NCBI RefSeq assembly: GCF_900172365.1
Contig: NZ_FWFJ01000005.1
Coordinates: 1-64,000, forward strand
DNA: 64,000 nucleotides
From: Roseovarius gaetbuli
GTDB lineage: Bacteria; Pseudomonadota; Alphaproteobacteria; Rhodobacterales; Rhodobacteraceae
Direction of reading: 5' to 3'
The translations under genes were made by a program, and so were the position numbers. Within the stretch, counting starts at the first letter, position 1. Each line of letters starts with the position of its first letter. This document shows, piece after piece, positions 15,353-25,392 of the stretch. Under the pieces are notes generated by a model, which searched no databases, was not told where the DNA came from, and worked only from the letters and a program-made list of their open reading frames with translations.

Positions 15353-16330
15353 ATGATTCCCGGTATCCCGTCACGTCGACGTTTCAAGGATTTGTCAGAA
15401 CAGGAAATTCTGGCGCTCGCCATTTCGTCGGAAGAAGACGACGCGCGTATCTATCGAAGCTATGGCGAGTTGTTGCGCGGCGAATATCCCGATACCGCCA
15501 AGGTCTTCGATGGCATGGCCGCCGAAGAAGACGAACATCGAAAGCGCCTGATCGACCTGCATTCCAAGCGTTTCGGTGACGTGATCCCGCTTATCCGGCG
15601 CGAGCATGTTGCCGGGTTTTATGCCCGCCGCCCGGTCTGGCTTATCGAAAACCTCGGAATCGAGCGTATTCGCGCCGAGGCCGAAGGGATGGAGCGCGAC
15701 GCCGAGGCGTTTTACATCAAGGCGGCGCATCGCACGACCGATGCCGATACCCGCAGATTGCTTGGCGATCTCGCCGCCGCCGAGGCCGGGCATCAGGCCC
15801 GCGCGGGCGAACTTGAGGCCGAGCACCTTGACGAGGATTCGCTTGCCGCAGAAGAGCGCACCTCGAAACGCGCCTTTCTTCTGACCTGGGTACAGCCGGG
15901 GCTTGCCGGTCTGATGGATGGCTCTGTGTCGACGCTCGCGCCGATCTTTGCCACCGCTTTTGCCACCCAAGACACCTGGACCACCTTCCTCGTCGGCCTT
16001 GCGGCCAGTGTGGGCGCGGGCATTTCGATGGGCTTTACCGAGGCTGCCAGTGACGACGGTGAATTGTCTGGACGCGGTAGCCCGATAAAACGCGGCTTTG
16101 CGGCCGGGATCATGACCACGCTTGGCGGGCTTGGCCATGCCTTGCCCTACCTGATCCCGGATTTCTGGACTGCTACAATCGTCGCCTTTGTTGTTGTCTT
16201 TATCGAGCTTTGGGCGATTGCCTGGATTCAGAACAAGTTCATGGACACACCATTTTTCCGCGCCGCCTTTCAGGTGGTGCTTGGTGGCGCCTTGGTCTTT
16301 GCGGCGGGTGTGCTTATCGGGAGCGGCTAG
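15353..16330 (+). CDS. mbfA: Membrane-bound ferritin / iron exporter MbfA (Er-VIT1 family)
   Basis: This 325-residue fusion has an N-terminal erythrin/rubrerythrin-like diiron domain (about 15-165) with the ligand pairs ExxH seen in EEDEH and AEAGH. The C-terminal membrane domain is of the VIT1/CCC1 type (about 175-325, about five helices, with GLMDGSVSTLAP at its start). In rhizobia MbfA exports iron and protects against iron and peroxide stress. GAGG at 15343-15346 fixes the start. The Irr-like palindrome just upstream predicts iron control, and the three TetR-type repeats further upstream suggest a second input. Confidence 0.88.
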   Translation: MIPGIPSRRRFKDLSEQEILALAISSEEDDARIYRSYGELLRGEYPDTAKVFDGMAAEEDEHRKRLIDLHSKRFGDVIPLIRREHVAGFYARRPVWLIENLGIERIRAEAEGMERDAEAFYIKAAHRTTDADTRRLLGDLAAAEAGHQARAGELEAEHLDEDSLAAEERTSKRAFLLTWVQPGLAGLMDGSVSTLAPIFATAFATQDTWTTFLVGLAASVGAGISMGFTEAASDDGELSGRGSPIKRGFAAGIMTTLGGLGHALPYLIPDFWTATIVAFVVVFIELWAIAWIQNKFMDTPFFRAAFQVVLGGALVFAAGVLIGSG

Positions 16331-16398
16331 GCCTTTGGTCTGATGCCCCATGGCTCAGGGCCGATTGACCTTGGCCCGGAACCTGCTACCAAACGCGC

Positions 16399-17331
16399 AT
16401 GCTGAGTGTATTCCTCCAGACACTTCCGTTCTTTTTGATCATCGGGCTGGGATACGGCGCCGGGCGAAGCGGCTTTTTCCCCGAAGTGGCCACCGCATGG
16501 CTTACGAAATTCGTGTTCTACTTTGCGCTTTCGGCGATGCTGTTCCGGTTTTCGGCGAACTTGACGCTGGCGGATGTCCTGGATTGGAATTTCGTGATGG
16601 CCTATCTCTGGGCCACCGGATTTGTCTATGGCATCGCCACCATGGTCGCCCTGTTGCGCCGGATCAGCATTCAGGAAGTCGCCATCGAGGCGCAATGCGC
16701 GGTGATCGGCAATGTCGGCTTTCTCGGGGTGCCGATGCTGGCCATGCTGATGGGCGAGGCGGCGATTGGCCCGGTGATGATCGTTCTTGCGGTTGACCTG
16801 ATCGTTTTTGGCTCGCTTGTGGTGATCCTGATCACCGGGTCGCGCGATGGCCGGATGAGCCTTGGCATCCTGCGCACGGTTGGCCTTGGCCTTTTGAAAA
16901 ATCCGATGATCGTGTCGATTGTTCTGGGCCTCACATGGTCGGGCCTGCGCATTCCGATCCCGGACCCGATGAACGATTTCGTGGCCATTCTGGGTGGCGC
17001 GGCGACACCCGGCGCCCTGTTCGCAATTGGCGCATCATTGGCCTCGAAATCGGCTGAACGCGCGACGATTTCGGGCTGGTTGTCGTTCTGCAAACTGGTG
17101 CTGCACCCGGGCTTTGTGGCGCTTTCGGCGCTGGTTCTGTTCCGGGTCGAGCCCTATGCAGCTGCCGTGATGATTGCGGCCGCAAGCCTGCCGGTGGCGG
17201 GCAATGTCTATATGCTGGCCCAGCATTACGGGGTCGCGCCCAAACGGGTCTCGGCCTCGATTCTGATTTCCACGACGGCGGCAATCGTTACAGTGTCGCT
17301 TGTGATCGGCTGGGTGAACCAGCTTTATTGA
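16399..17331 (+). CDS. AEC-family (auxin efflux carrier) permease
   Basis: This 310-residue protein has about ten hydrophobic segments in two halves, the usual arrangement of the AEC (auxin efflux carrier/malonate permease) family. Blocks such as IGNVGFLGVPML and GGAATPGALFAIGASL in the two halves fit the family's helix-break motifs. Members carry organic anions or amino acid derivatives; the substrate here cannot be read from sequence. It precedes fghA by about 30 bases and may be co-transcribed with it. Confidence 0.8.
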   Translation: MLSVFLQTLPFFLIIGLGYGAGRSGFFPEVATAWLTKFVFYFALSAMLFRFSANLTLADVLDWNFVMAYLWATGFVYGIATMVALLRRISIQEVAIEAQCAVIGNVGFLGVPMLAMLMGEAAIGPVMIVLAVDLIVFGSLVVILITGSRDGRMSLGILRTVGLGLLKNPMIVSIVLGLTWSGLRIPIPDPMNDFVAILGGAATPGALFAIGASLASKSAERATISGWLSFCKLVLHPGFVALSALVLFRVEPYAAAVMIAAASLPVAGNVYMLAQHYGVAPKRVSASILISTTAAIVTVSLVIGWVNQLY

Positions 17332-17361
17332 ACACTGCTCAAGATGGTAAAGGAGAGACGC

Positions 17362-18195
17362 ATGCAAACGGTTTCGGAGAACACCTGCTTTGGGGGCATT
17401 CAGGGGGTTTATTCTCATTCCTCCAAGGCCTGCGGTGGCGATATGACCTTTGGCCTCTTCCTGCCGCAAGAGGCCAAGGATGGCCCGGTGCCGGTGCTTT
17501 GGTATCTCTCGGGGCTGACCTGCACCCATGAAAATGCCATGACCAAGGCCGGCGCACAGGGCTGGGCCGCAGAGCAGGGCATCGCGCTTGTCTTTCCCGA
17601 CACAAGCCCGCGGGGCGAGGGCGTTGCCAATGACGAGGCCTATGATCTTGGGCAAGGCGCCGGGTTTTACGTGAATGCCACGCAAGACCCCTGGGCGCCG
17701 CATTTCAAGATGTGGGATTACATTGCCGAAGAACTGCCCGCGCTGATCACCGAGAATTTCGCGATTGACGGCGAGCGTCAGTCGATCACCGGCCATTCGA
17801 TGGGGGGGCATGGCGCGCTTACCCTAGCGATGGGCCTCGCCGGGCGTTACCGTTCCGTCTCGGCCTTTGCGCCGATCTGCAACCCCACCGCAAGCGATTG
17901 GGGCCGCAAACAGTTCACCGCCTATCTTGGCGCCGATGAAAGCAAATGGGCCGCCCACGACGCCAGCACCCTGATGCGCGAGGTCGGCTTTGACGGGCCG
18001 GTTCTTGTGGATACCGGCACCAATGATCAGTTCCTTGACCTGCTGCGCCCCGAAACCCTTGCCGAGGCCGCCTTTGCGCGCCGCCAAGAGGGCGCGATCC
18101 GGATGCAAAAGGGCTATGATCACAGCTATTTCTTCATGTCGAGTTTCATGGAGGATCACGTGTCGTTCCACGCCGAGGCGCTTTATGCAGGTTAA
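17362..18195 (+). CDS. fghA: S-formylglutathione hydrolase
   Basis: This 277-residue esterase-D-type alpha/beta hydrolase cleaves S-formylglutathione to formate and glutathione, the second step of glutathione-dependent formaldehyde oxidation. The nucleophile is in GHSMGGHGAL. LSGLTCTHENAMTKAG forms the oxyanion/glutathione side. The catalytic Asp lies near VDTGTNDQFL and the His in KGYDHSYFF. I start at 17362, where AAAGGAGAG (17349-17357) precedes the ATG, instead of an upstream ATG at 17344. The formaldehyde dehydrogenase partner is not in the window. Confidence 0.9.
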   Translation: MQTVSENTCFGGIQGVYSHSSKACGGDMTFGLFLPQEAKDGPVPVLWYLSGLTCTHENAMTKAGAQGWAAEQGIALVFPDTSPRGEGVANDEAYDLGQGAGFYVNATQDPWAPHFKMWDYIAEELPALITENFAIDGERQSITGHSMGGHGALTLAMGLAGRYRSVSAFAPICNPTASDWGRKQFTAYLGADESKWAAHDASTLMREVGFDGPVLVDTGTNDQFLDLLRPETLAEAAFARRQEGAIRMQKGYDHSYFFMSSFMEDHVSFHAEALYAG

Positions 18196-18198
18196 ACC

Positions 18199-19641
18199 AT
18201 GAGCCATTATGACCTGATCATCATCGGCTCTGGCCCGGCGGGGCGCGCGGCTGCCATTCAGGCCGGCAAGCTCAAGCGCCGCGTGCTTGTCATCGACCGC
18301 AAGGACAGGCTCGGCGGGGTCTCGGTGCATACCGGTACGATCCCCTCCAAGACCCTGCGCGAGACGGTTCTGAACCTTTCGGGCTGGCGCGAGCGCAGCT
18401 TTTATGGCCGTGCCTATCGGGTCAAGGATGACATCGGCGCCGAGGATCTCAAGGCGCGGCTGCACATGACGCTTGATCACGAGGTTGACGTGCTTGAGCA
18501 TCAGTTCAACCGCAACCATGTCGACACGTTGCATGGGCTGGCGCGCTTTGTCGATCCGCATACCGTGGATGTCGCCACCGAGGCGGGCGATGTCACGCGG
18601 CTCACCGCTGAACGGTTTCTGATTTCCACCGGCACCAAGACCTATCGGCCCGACAACGTGCCCTTCAACGGGCGTACCGTGGTAGACAGCGACGAGTTTC
18701 TCGAACTTGCCCAGATCCCGCGCAGCCTGATCGTGGTCGGTGCCGGGGTAATCGGGGTGGAATATGCCACCATGTTCTCGGCGCTTGATGTCCGCGTGAC
18801 CCTGATTGAGCCGCGCGAGACCTTCCTCGATTTCATCGACACCGCGCTCATTCAGGATTTCACCCATCAAATTCGCGAGAATGGTGTCGATCTACGGCTT
18901 GGATCCGCCATCGAAACGATTGAGGACGCGGGCGATCACATCGAGGTCAGCCTTGCCAATGGCCGTCATGTCCGCGCCGAGATGTTGCTTTTTGCCGCCG
19001 GGCGGATGGGCGCAACCGAAGGCCTTGATGTTGCCGCCGCCGGGCTTGAAACCGACCATCGCGGACGGCTTGAGGTTGATCGCAAAACCTATCAGACCAA
19101 CGTGCCGCACATCTATGCTGCGGGCGACGTGATCGGTCACCCCTCGCTGGCCTCGACCTCGGTGCAACAGGGGCGCGTGGCCGGGTGTCATGCGCTTGAA
19201 ACGCCCACCTTGCCGGAAAGCCCCTGGTTTCCCTACGGAATCTATTCGGTCCCCGAGATTTCGACCTGCGGCATGTCCGAAGAGGAAATGCAGGAACGCG
19301 GCATTCCCTACGAGGTTGGCGTCGCGCGCTTTCGCGAGACGTCACGCGGGCATATCATGGGCTTGGAACATGGCATGCTCAAGATGCTGTTTTCGCTCAA
19401 GACGCGGCGGGTTTTGGGCGTGCAGATCGTTGGCGAGGGCGCGACCGAGCTTATCCACATTGCGCAGGCGGTGCTGAACCTCAAGGGCACGGTGGATTAC
19501 TTCGTGCAGAACACGTTCAACTATCCGACGCTTGCCGAGGCCTATAAGATCGCCGGTCTTGATGCTTTCAACCGCATGCCGATCCCCGAGGAATACAAGC
19601 TTGACCGCGGCGCGGCCAAAGCCAGCAAGGCAAAGAAATGA
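18199..19641 (+). CDS. sthA: Soluble (Si-specific) NAD(P)+ transhydrogenase
   Basis: This 480-residue flavoprotein belongs to the pyridine-nucleotide disulfide oxidoreductase family. It has an N-terminal FAD motif ([12 protein letters not shown]), a central NAD motif ([15 protein letters not shown]) and a C-terminal dimerisation domain. The redox-active CxxxxC of related enzymes is absent: the segment reads [17 protein letters not shown]. That loss is diagnostic for SthA, which shifts hydride between NADPH and NAD+ in the cytoplasm. It starts three bases after fghA and overlaps the next gene by four bases, so all three are one transcription unit. Confidence 0.9.
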   Translation: MSHYDLIIIGSGPAGRAAAIQAGKLKRRVLVIDRKDRLGGVSVHTGTIPSKTLRETVLNLSGWRERSFYGRAYRVKDDIGAEDLKARLHMTLDHEVDVLEHQFNRNHVDTLHGLARFVDPHTVDVATEAGDVTRLTAERFLISTGTKTYRPDNVPFNGRTVVDSDEFLELAQIPRSLIVVGAGVIGVEYATMFSALDVRVTLIEPRETFLDFIDTALIQDFTHQIRENGVDLRLGSAIETIEDAGDHIEVSLANGRHVRAEMLLFAAGRMGATEGLDVAAAGLETDHRGRLEVDRKTYQTNVPHIYAAGDVIGHPSLASTSVQQGRVAGCHALETPTLPESPWFPYGIYSVPEISTCGMSEEEMQERGIPYEVGVARFRETSRGHIMGLEHGMLKMLFSLKTRRVLGVQIVGEGATELIHIAQAVLNLKGTVDYFVQNTFNYPTLAEAYKIAGLDAFNRMPIPEEYKLDRGAAKASKAKK

Positions 19642-20093
19642 GCATCTATGTCGATGCCGATGCCTGCCCGGTCAAGGCCGAGGTTGAAAAGGTCGGCACC
19701 CGGCATCGCGCGCAGATGTTTGTCGTCTCGAACGGCGGTTTGCGCCCCTCGCAGAACCCGCTTGTCGAGACGGTGATCGTGCCCGACGGTCCCGATGTCG
19801 CCGACATGTGGATCGCAGAGCGCGTCGGCCCCGGCGACGTGGTGATCACCGGCGATATCCCCCTCGCGGCCAAATGCGTCGAGGCGGGGGCGCAGGTGCT
19901 CAAGCACAACGGCGAGCCTCTGACACAGGCCAATATCGGCAACGTGCTGGCCACCCGTGATCTCATGACCGACCTGCGCGCCGCCGATCCGTTTCGCCAA
20001 GGCGGCGGCAAGGGGTTTACCAAGGCCGACCGCTCGCGCTTTCTCGATGCCCTTGAACGTGCCCTGCGCACCGCCAAGCAATCAGGCGGATAA
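19638..20093 (+). CDS. DUF188/UPF0178 (YaiI/YqxD) family protein
   Basis: This 151-residue protein opens [19 protein letters not shown], the signature of the YaiI/YqxD family, and contains the second conserved block [11 protein letters not shown]. The fold is related to PIN-like nucleases and the acidic residues could bind metal, but the function is not established. The ATGA overlap with sthA shows translational coupling. Confidence 0.85.
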   Translation: MSIYVDADACPVKAEVEKVGTRHRAQMFVVSNGGLRPSQNPLVETVIVPDGPDVADMWIAERVGPGDVVITGDIPLAAKCVEAGAQVLKHNGEPLTQANIGNVLATRDLMTDLRAADPFRQGGGKGFTKADRSRFLDALERALRTAKQSGG

Positions 20094-20229
20094 AGGTCGG
20101 CTGTATGGGTGAAGCGGTCGCTCGCAAAGCCGCGCGTCCCAGGGCCGCAGTCCGGCGATGAGCGGCGGCCTTGATTGCGCGTGGGGCAAAGACCGCAACG
20201 AGCAAAAGCCACCCTTCCGACACCCGCTT

Positions 20230-20252
20230 CTTTCATCGTTCCACAAATACTC
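20230..20252 (+). repeat. Copy 1 of a 23-base intergenic repeat
   Basis: These 23 bases match 60806-60828 at 21 of 23 positions on the same strand; the shared core is AAATACTC. Both copies lie about 90-110 bases upstream of a plus-strand gene, and each is followed by a short hairpin (here AACCC/GGGTT at 20287-20300). Confidence 0.55.
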
Positions 20253-20357
20253 AATCCTTCCTTTTGGCCTGCGATTGCCTCAAGAGAACCCTCGGGGGTT
20301 TACAATGCGAGGGTCGTGGCCTTTGGTGACGCGGGTAAACAACAACCGTGGATTTTC

Positions 20358-21326
20358 ATGACCACCGCCACCGTTCAGCGCTCTAACCTGACCGGCGCCG
20401 CCTTTGCCTTGGCGGCGGTGATGTGCTTTTCGCTCAATGATGTCGGGATCAAGTTCCTGTCGGATGACTATGCGCTGCATCAGGTGGTGTTCATCCGCGC
20501 GATGATCGGGATCATTGCCTTTGTGACCTGCGTGATGCCCTTTACGGGCGGCACAAGCCTTTTGCGCACGCGCCGCCCCGTCGTTCACCTCATTCGCGGA
20601 CTTTGCGTGGTGAGCGCCAATATGTGCCTGTTTCTGGGGCTGGCGGCGCTGCCGATTGCCGATGCGGTGGCGGTGTTCTTTGTCTCGCCTTTGGTGATCA
20701 CGGTGTTCTCGGTGATTTTCCTCTACGAAACCGTCGGCCCGCGCCGTTGGGCCGCGGTTGCGGTGGGGTTTGTCGGCGTTCTGGTGATTGTCAAGCCGGG
20801 CACGGCGGCGTTTCAGCTGGCTTCGCTCTTGCCGATTGCGGCGGCGTTTCTTTACGCCACGCTGCATATGCTGACCCGCAAGATCGGCGGCACGGAAACC
20901 GCGCCAACCATGGCGTTTTATATCCAGCTCACCTTTGTCGTCGCCAGCCTTGCCATTGGGCTTGGGCTTGGCGACGGGCGTTTTGCCGGGATGGGCCACC
21001 CCTCGCTTGAATTCCTGTTTCGCGCCTGGGTGGTCCCTGATCCGGGCGATTATCCGATTTTTGTCATGCTGGGGATTTCGGCGATGCTTGGGGGCCTCTG
21101 CATCTCTCAGGCCTACCGCCTAAGCGAAGCGGCCTTTGCCGCGCCGTTCGAATATGTGGCCATGCCGATGGCAATCATGTGGGGCGTCACGGTCTTTGGC
21201 ACATGGCCCGACCAAAGCGCGTGGATCGGCATTGCGCTTATCATCGGATCGGGGCTCTATCTTTTGTGGCGCGAGTCGGTGAAGGATGAAACCCTCGCCA
21301 CCGACGCCCCGACATACCGGCGTTAG
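20358..21326 (+). CDS. DMT-superfamily (EamA) transporter
   Basis: This 322-residue membrane protein has ten predicted helices in two EamA repeats (about 10-145 and 155-300), beginning SNLTGAAFALAAVMCFSLND. DMT carriers of this type export or import small metabolites such as amino acids; the substrate is unknown. The frame stays open upstream to 20175, but the ATG at 20358 gives the normal family N-terminus. The ribosome site is weak (GTGGA). It probably leads the short operon with the next two genes. Confidence 0.82.
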   Translation: MTTATVQRSNLTGAAFALAAVMCFSLNDVGIKFLSDDYALHQVVFIRAMIGIIAFVTCVMPFTGGTSLLRTRRPVVHLIRGLCVVSANMCLFLGLAALPIADAVAVFFVSPLVITVFSVIFLYETVGPRRWAAVAVGFVGVLVIVKPGTAAFQLASLLPIAAAFLYATLHMLTRKIGGTETAPTMAFYIQLTFVVASLAIGLGLGDGRFAGMGHPSLEFLFRAWVVPDPGDYPIFVMLGISAMLGGLCISQAYRLSEAAFAAPFEYVAMPMAIMWGVTVFGTWPDQSAWIGIALIIGSGLYLLWRESVKDETLATDAPTYRR

Positions 21327-21352
21327 CGCCGCAAGACGAGAAAGGACCGCGT

Positions 21353-22270
21353 ATGAACATCACGATGATCCCCTTTACCGAGGGCGAGGCCAATCTTGAC
21401 TGGCGCGGGCTTTGCGCCGCCTTCAAAGCCGGGCATGCCTTGCCCAAGGCCGAGATTGCCGATACCTTTCTCTACCGCGATCCCGATACCCTGCTCAATC
21501 GCGCGGCCTGGATTGACGGGATGGGGCTTGCCGTGAAATCCGCCACGATCTTTCCGCGCAACCCCGACAAGGGCGAGGCGATGATCAACGGGGCGGTCAA
21601 TCTTTATTCCGACGATAACGGCACGCTTGAGGCGATTGTCGACTTCCACCTTGTGACCAAGTGGAAAACCGCTGGCGATAGCCTTTTTGCCGCCACCCGC
21701 CTCGCCCGGCCCGAGAGCGAAACGATCCTGATCGTTGGTGCCGGCACCGTCGGGCGCAATCTCTGGCAGGCCTATCGCTCGGTCTTTCCGAGCGCCCGCT
21801 TTTCGATCTGGAACCGCACCCGCGCCAATGCCGAGAAAATGGCCGCCGATTGTCCGGGGATGAGCGTCGCCGATGATCTTGAAGCAGCCGTGCGCGCCGC
21901 CGATATCGTGACCTCGGCGACCATGTCGACCGAACCGCTGATCAAGGGCGACTGGCTGCAACCCGGTCAGCATATCGACCTTATCGGCGCCTATCGCCCC
22001 GACATGCGCGAGGCCGATGATGCCGCATTGTTGCGCGCGCGGGTGTTTGTCGACAGCTATGACACGACCATCGGCCATATCGGCGAGATCAAGATCCCGA
22101 TTGAGGCGGGGGTGATCACCCGCGAGCACCTTGTCGCCGATTACTATGAGCCCGCGAATTTCAAACGCCGCTCGGATGATGAAATCACCCTGTTCAAGAA
22201 CGGCGGCGGTGCGCATCTTGATCTTATGACAAGCCGCTACATCCTTGACGCCTGGAGGGCCGCCGCATGA
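21353..22270 (+). CDS. Ornithine cyclodeaminase/mu-crystallin family protein
   Basis: This 305-residue Rossmann protein has ILIVGAGTVGRNLW near residue 123 and a lysine in LAVKSATIFPRN at the usual substrate-binding place. It is shorter and clearly different from EutC in this window. Family members include ornithine cyclodeaminases, ketimine reductases and alanine dehydrogenases; the exact reaction is not evident. AGAAAGGA precedes the start, and its last four bases overlap the hydrolase gene that follows (ATGA). Confidence 0.75.
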   Translation: MNITMIPFTEGEANLDWRGLCAAFKAGHALPKAEIADTFLYRDPDTLLNRAAWIDGMGLAVKSATIFPRNPDKGEAMINGAVNLYSDDNGTLEAIVDFHLVTKWKTAGDSLFAATRLARPESETILIVGAGTVGRNLWQAYRSVFPSARFSIWNRTRANAEKMAADCPGMSVADDLEAAVRAADIVTSATMSTEPLIKGDWLQPGQHIDLIGAYRPDMREADDAALLRARVFVDSYDTTIGHIGEIKIPIEAGVITREHLVADYYEPANFKRRSDDEITLFKNGGGAHLDLMTSRYILDAWRAAA

Positions 22271-23193
22271 TCTGGCTTTGGCTGATCCTCGGCCTTTTGG
22301 CGCTTGTGGTGGCCGCGCCCTATCTGCTTGAGGCGCTCAAACCGCGCATGGACGAGCGCGCCCGCCGCACGGCGCCGGGCAAGTTTGCCGATCTGTCGCG
22401 CGGGCGCACGCATTACCGCTGGCTCGGGGCAACGCGCGGGCCGGTGGCGGTCTGCGTGCACGGCCTTACAACGCCGTCTTTCGTCTGGACCGGCCTTGCG
22501 CCGGGGCTTGGGGCGCTTGGGTTTCGGGTGCTGGTCTATGACCTTTACGGGCGTGGCTATTCCGACCGCCCCTCTGGCCCGCAGGATTCGGCCTTCTTCG
22601 CGACCCAGCTTGAAGAGCTGCTTGAGGATCAGGGCATTGACGGCGACATCACGCTATTGGGTTATTCCATGGGCGGCTCTATCGCCACCGCCTTTGCCGC
22701 GCTGTTCCCCGAAAGGCTGCGCCAGCTGGTGTTGATTGCGCCTGCCGGGCTTGGCCATGACCTTGGCCCGCTGGCCGAGCGCGTGAGCCAGGGCAGCGCG
22801 ATTGGCCGTTGGGCGATGCAGGCGCTTTTCGCCCGCTCTTTTCGTGCGGGCACCGAGGCGGAACGTGACTTGCCAAGTTCGGTCAAAGGCATCGTCGATC
22901 TGCAACAGGGCGAATTGCGCTATCGCGGTTTTGTGCCCGCTGTCATTGCCTCAATCAACGGCATGGTGTCCGAGGATCTGCGCGAAGAGCATCGCGATAT
23001 CGCCCAAACCCGCCTTCCGGTTCTGGCGATCTGGGGCAGTGAGGACAGCATCATCCCGCTCAGCAGCATGGGCGATCTGGCGCAACTGAACCGCGCCGCG
23101 CGCCAAGAGGTGATCGAGGGCGCCGGTCATGGCCTGACCTACACCCATAGCGACGAGGTGATCCATGCCATGCGCGATCTGATGCGCGATTGA
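22267..23193 (+). CDS. Alpha/beta-fold hydrolase, membrane-anchored N-terminus
   Basis: This 308-residue protein has an N-terminal hydrophobic helix (about 2-22), probably a membrane anchor. A canonical alpha/beta hydrolase follows: oxyanion block VHGLTTPSFVW, nucleophile elbow GYSMGGS, an acid in WGSEDSIIP and a catalytic His in GAGHGLTYTH. The substrate is unknown. It is translationally coupled to the cyclodeaminase-like gene. Its stop abuts the stop of the convergent MFS gene with no bases between. Confidence 0.8.
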   Translation: MIWLWLILGLLALVVAAPYLLEALKPRMDERARRTAPGKFADLSRGRTHYRWLGATRGPVAVCVHGLTTPSFVWTGLAPGLGALGFRVLVYDLYGRGYSDRPSGPQDSAFFATQLEELLEDQGIDGDITLLGYSMGGSIATAFAALFPERLRQLVLIAPAGLGHDLGPLAERVSQGSAIGRWAMQALFARSFRAGTEAERDLPSSVKGIVDLQQGELRYRGFVPAVIASINGMVSEDLREEHRDIAQTRLPVLAIWGSEDSIIPLSSMGDLAQLNRAARQEVIEGAGHGLTYTHSDEVIHAMRDLMRD

Positions 23194-24426
23194 TCAGGCG
23201 GCCCGAAGGCTGCGCTCGCGAACCGGCAAATGCACGATTGCGCTGAACAACCCGATGCCGACGCCGATCCACCAGACCAGCGTATAATCGCCATTGAGAT
23301 CATAGAGCTTGCCGCCAAGCCAGACGCCCATGAAGCTTCCCAATTGGTGAGAAAAGAACACGATCCCGTAAAGTGTGCCCATGTAGCGAAGCCCGTAGAG
23401 ATGCGCGATCAGCCCGCTGGTCAGCGGCACAGTCGCCAGCCAGAGCGCGCCCATCGAGACCGAGAACAACAGCACCGTCGCCGGCGTGATCGGCGTCAGG
23501 ATAAACGCCGCCGAAATCAACGTGCGCCCGAGATAGATCATCGCCAGCAGGTTTTTCTTGGAATACCGCTTGCCCAGCCAGCCGGCGGTCAGCGTGCCGA
23601 CGATATTGGCCAGCCCGATCAGTGAAATCGCCACCGCCCCTAGCGCCGAGGTGGTGGTGATGCCCATACTGTGCAGCGCGCCACCGGGGGCAATCGGGCC
23701 GCATAATTCGGTCACGAAGGCCGGGAAATGCGCGGTGATAAACCCAAGCTGATAGCCGCAACTGAAAAACCCCAGGAAGATCAGGGTATAGGACGGATCG
23801 CGAAAGGCCTTACGCAGGATCGCGCCCATCGATTCCTCTAGCACGGCGCGATTGACTGGCTCTGGTGCGCGCATCAGCGGCAGGACCGCGAGGCTTGCCA
23901 GAATGATCGCGGCAAAGATCATGAACACCATTTGCCATGTCATCATGCCCAAAAGATATTCCGCCACCGGCGCGCCAAAGACCTGACCGGCCGACCCGGC
24001 GGCGGTGGCGATGGCAAGGCTCATCGAGCGGTTTTCATCCGAACTTGCCCGCCCTACCACGGCAAGGATCACCCCAAAGCCGGTGCCGGCAATGCCAAAG
24101 CCAACAAGTATTTCGTAAAGCTGATGCGCCTCGGGGGTGACCGCGAAAGACGACAGGACAAGCCCCGCCGCATAGGTCAGCGCGCCAAGCACGATTGCCC
24201 TGCGGTCACCCATCTTTTCGGCCAATCCGCCAAAGAACGGCTGACCAAAGCCCCAGGCGAGGTTCTGAATGGCGATGGCAAGCGAAAATTCAGCGCGGGG
24301 CCAGTTGAACTCGGCCGCGATCGGGATCTGAAACACCCCGAATGATCCGCGAATGGCGAATGAAATCAGGATGATCGCGCACCCTGCAATCAGGACGGGC
24401 GTGAACAGGGGGGCGGATTTCTGCAT
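23194..24426 (-). CDS. MFS transporter
   Basis: This 410-residue protein has twelve predicted helices and the motif-A-like loop GGLAEKMGDRRAIVLG between helices 2 and 3, as in the monocarboxylate/oxalate-formate branch of the major facilitator family. The substrate is unknown. It is convergent with the hydrolase at 22267. The hydrolase at 24517-25305 lies upstream on the same strand, about 90 bases away. Confidence 0.82.
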   Translation of the reverse strand: MQKSAPLFTPVLIAGCAIILISFAIRGSFGVFQIPIAAEFNWPRAEFSLAIAIQNLAWGFGQPFFGGLAEKMGDRRAIVLGALTYAAGLVLSSFAVTPEAHQLYEILVGFGIAGTGFGVILAVVGRASSDENRSMSLAIATAAGSAGQVFGAPVAEYLLGMMTWQMVFMIFAAIILASLAVLPLMRAPEPVNRAVLEESMGAILRKAFRDPSYTLIFLGFFSCGYQLGFITAHFPAFVTELCGPIAPGGALHSMGITTTSALGAVAISLIGLANIVGTLTAGWLGKRYSKKNLLAMIYLGRTLISAAFILTPITPATVLLFSVSMGALWLATVPLTSGLIAHLYGLRYMGTLYGIVFFSHQLGSFMGVWLGGKLYDLNGDYTLVWWIGVGIGLFSAIVHLPVRERSLRAA

Positions 24427-24516
24427 GATGATCTTTCAGCGAATTCCGCCGCAGTCTAGGGCCCCTGACCCGCCCGTCAATTCAGCCTTTGTGATGGGGC
24501 GCATCACAAGGGCGCG

Positions 24517-25305
24517 TCAGCCCAGCAATTGATCCATCATCGCGCTATCGGGATCGCTGAGCGCCTCGATGATATCGAAATGATGACGGTCTTTGGCGAC
24601 GTGATGCGTGGCCCCCCAAGCCTCGGCAAGCCATTGCGCCTGATCAAGGAAGACGGGCCGCTCATCGGCGCCGACCCAGACGGTGACCGGCACGCTCGGC
24701 GGCGCCATCAATGCCGGGCTTTCGGCCTCGGCAGCGGCCAGATCAAGTCGGAAATCGGCGTTCATCGAGGTCTCTAAAAGCGGGCGCAGGTCAGAGACCG
24801 GCGAAATTGGCATGACATGAGAAAGCCGCGCCGCCACGTCATCGGGCAAAACCCCAGTCATGCCCATACGCGCCACAAGATGCCCACCTGCCGAATGCCC
24901 GGCAAGGGCAATCGGCCCGTCCACCCGCGCCGCCGCCGCCGTCACGGCGCGCGCGATCTGCATCGTGATATCGGCGATCCGAACCTCGGGGCAGAGGTCA
25001 TAAGACGGCATCGCCACCGCCCAGCCCCTCGCAAGCGCGCCCGCCGCCAGATGCGACCAGAGCGAGCGGTCAAACCGAAGCCAATACCCGCCATGCACGA
25101 AGACCATCAAACCCTTGGCCGTGCCCTCGGGATGAAACAGATCAAACGCCTGCCGTTCGCTCGGGCCATACGAAATGCCAAGCTCGGCCCGCCCCTCTGC
25201 CACACGCGCGTCACGAAACGCCTGCGCCTCGGCGCTCCAGCGCGCGGGATAGTCCGCGCCGCCGGGAATATAGGGCACATTGGCATATGCATCGTCCAGA
25301 TTCAC
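24517..25305 (-). CDS. Alpha/beta hydrolase, kynurenine-formamidase-like
   Basis: This 262-residue hydrolase has the HGGYW oxyanion motif (about residue 71) and the GHSAGGH nucleophile elbow typical of arylformamidase/BD-FAE-type esterases. DERPVF and the C-terminal RHHFDIIE supply the acid and His. Kynurenine formamidase is possible, but no kynureninase or tryptophan dioxygenase gene is nearby, so the substrate is left open. Confidence 0.75.
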   Translation of the reverse strand: MNLDDAYANVPYIPGGADYPARWSAEAQAFRDARVAEGRAELGISYGPSERQAFDLFHPEGTAKGLMVFVHGGYWLRFDRSLWSHLAAGALARGWAVAMPSYDLCPEVRIADITMQIARAVTAAAARVDGPIALAGHSAGGHLVARMGMTGVLPDDVAARLSHVMPISPVSDLRPLLETSMNADFRLDLAAAEAESPALMAPPSVPVTVWVGADERPVFLDQAQWLAEAWGATHHVAKDRHHFDIIEALSDPDSAMMDQLLG

Positions 25306-25392
25306 GCTATTTTCCTTTCTGACTGGGCCTAGACATTCCTACCCCAAGGTGCTTTGCCTTTGCGAGATGAAAAGACAGGAGGCGATTGCGCC

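Noticed and set aside
18199-19641. Dihydrolipoamide dehydrogenase or mercuric reductase instead of SthA
   Set aside because: The redox-active CxxxxC pair is missing (Val and Thr are at those positions), which is the mark of soluble transhydrogenase.
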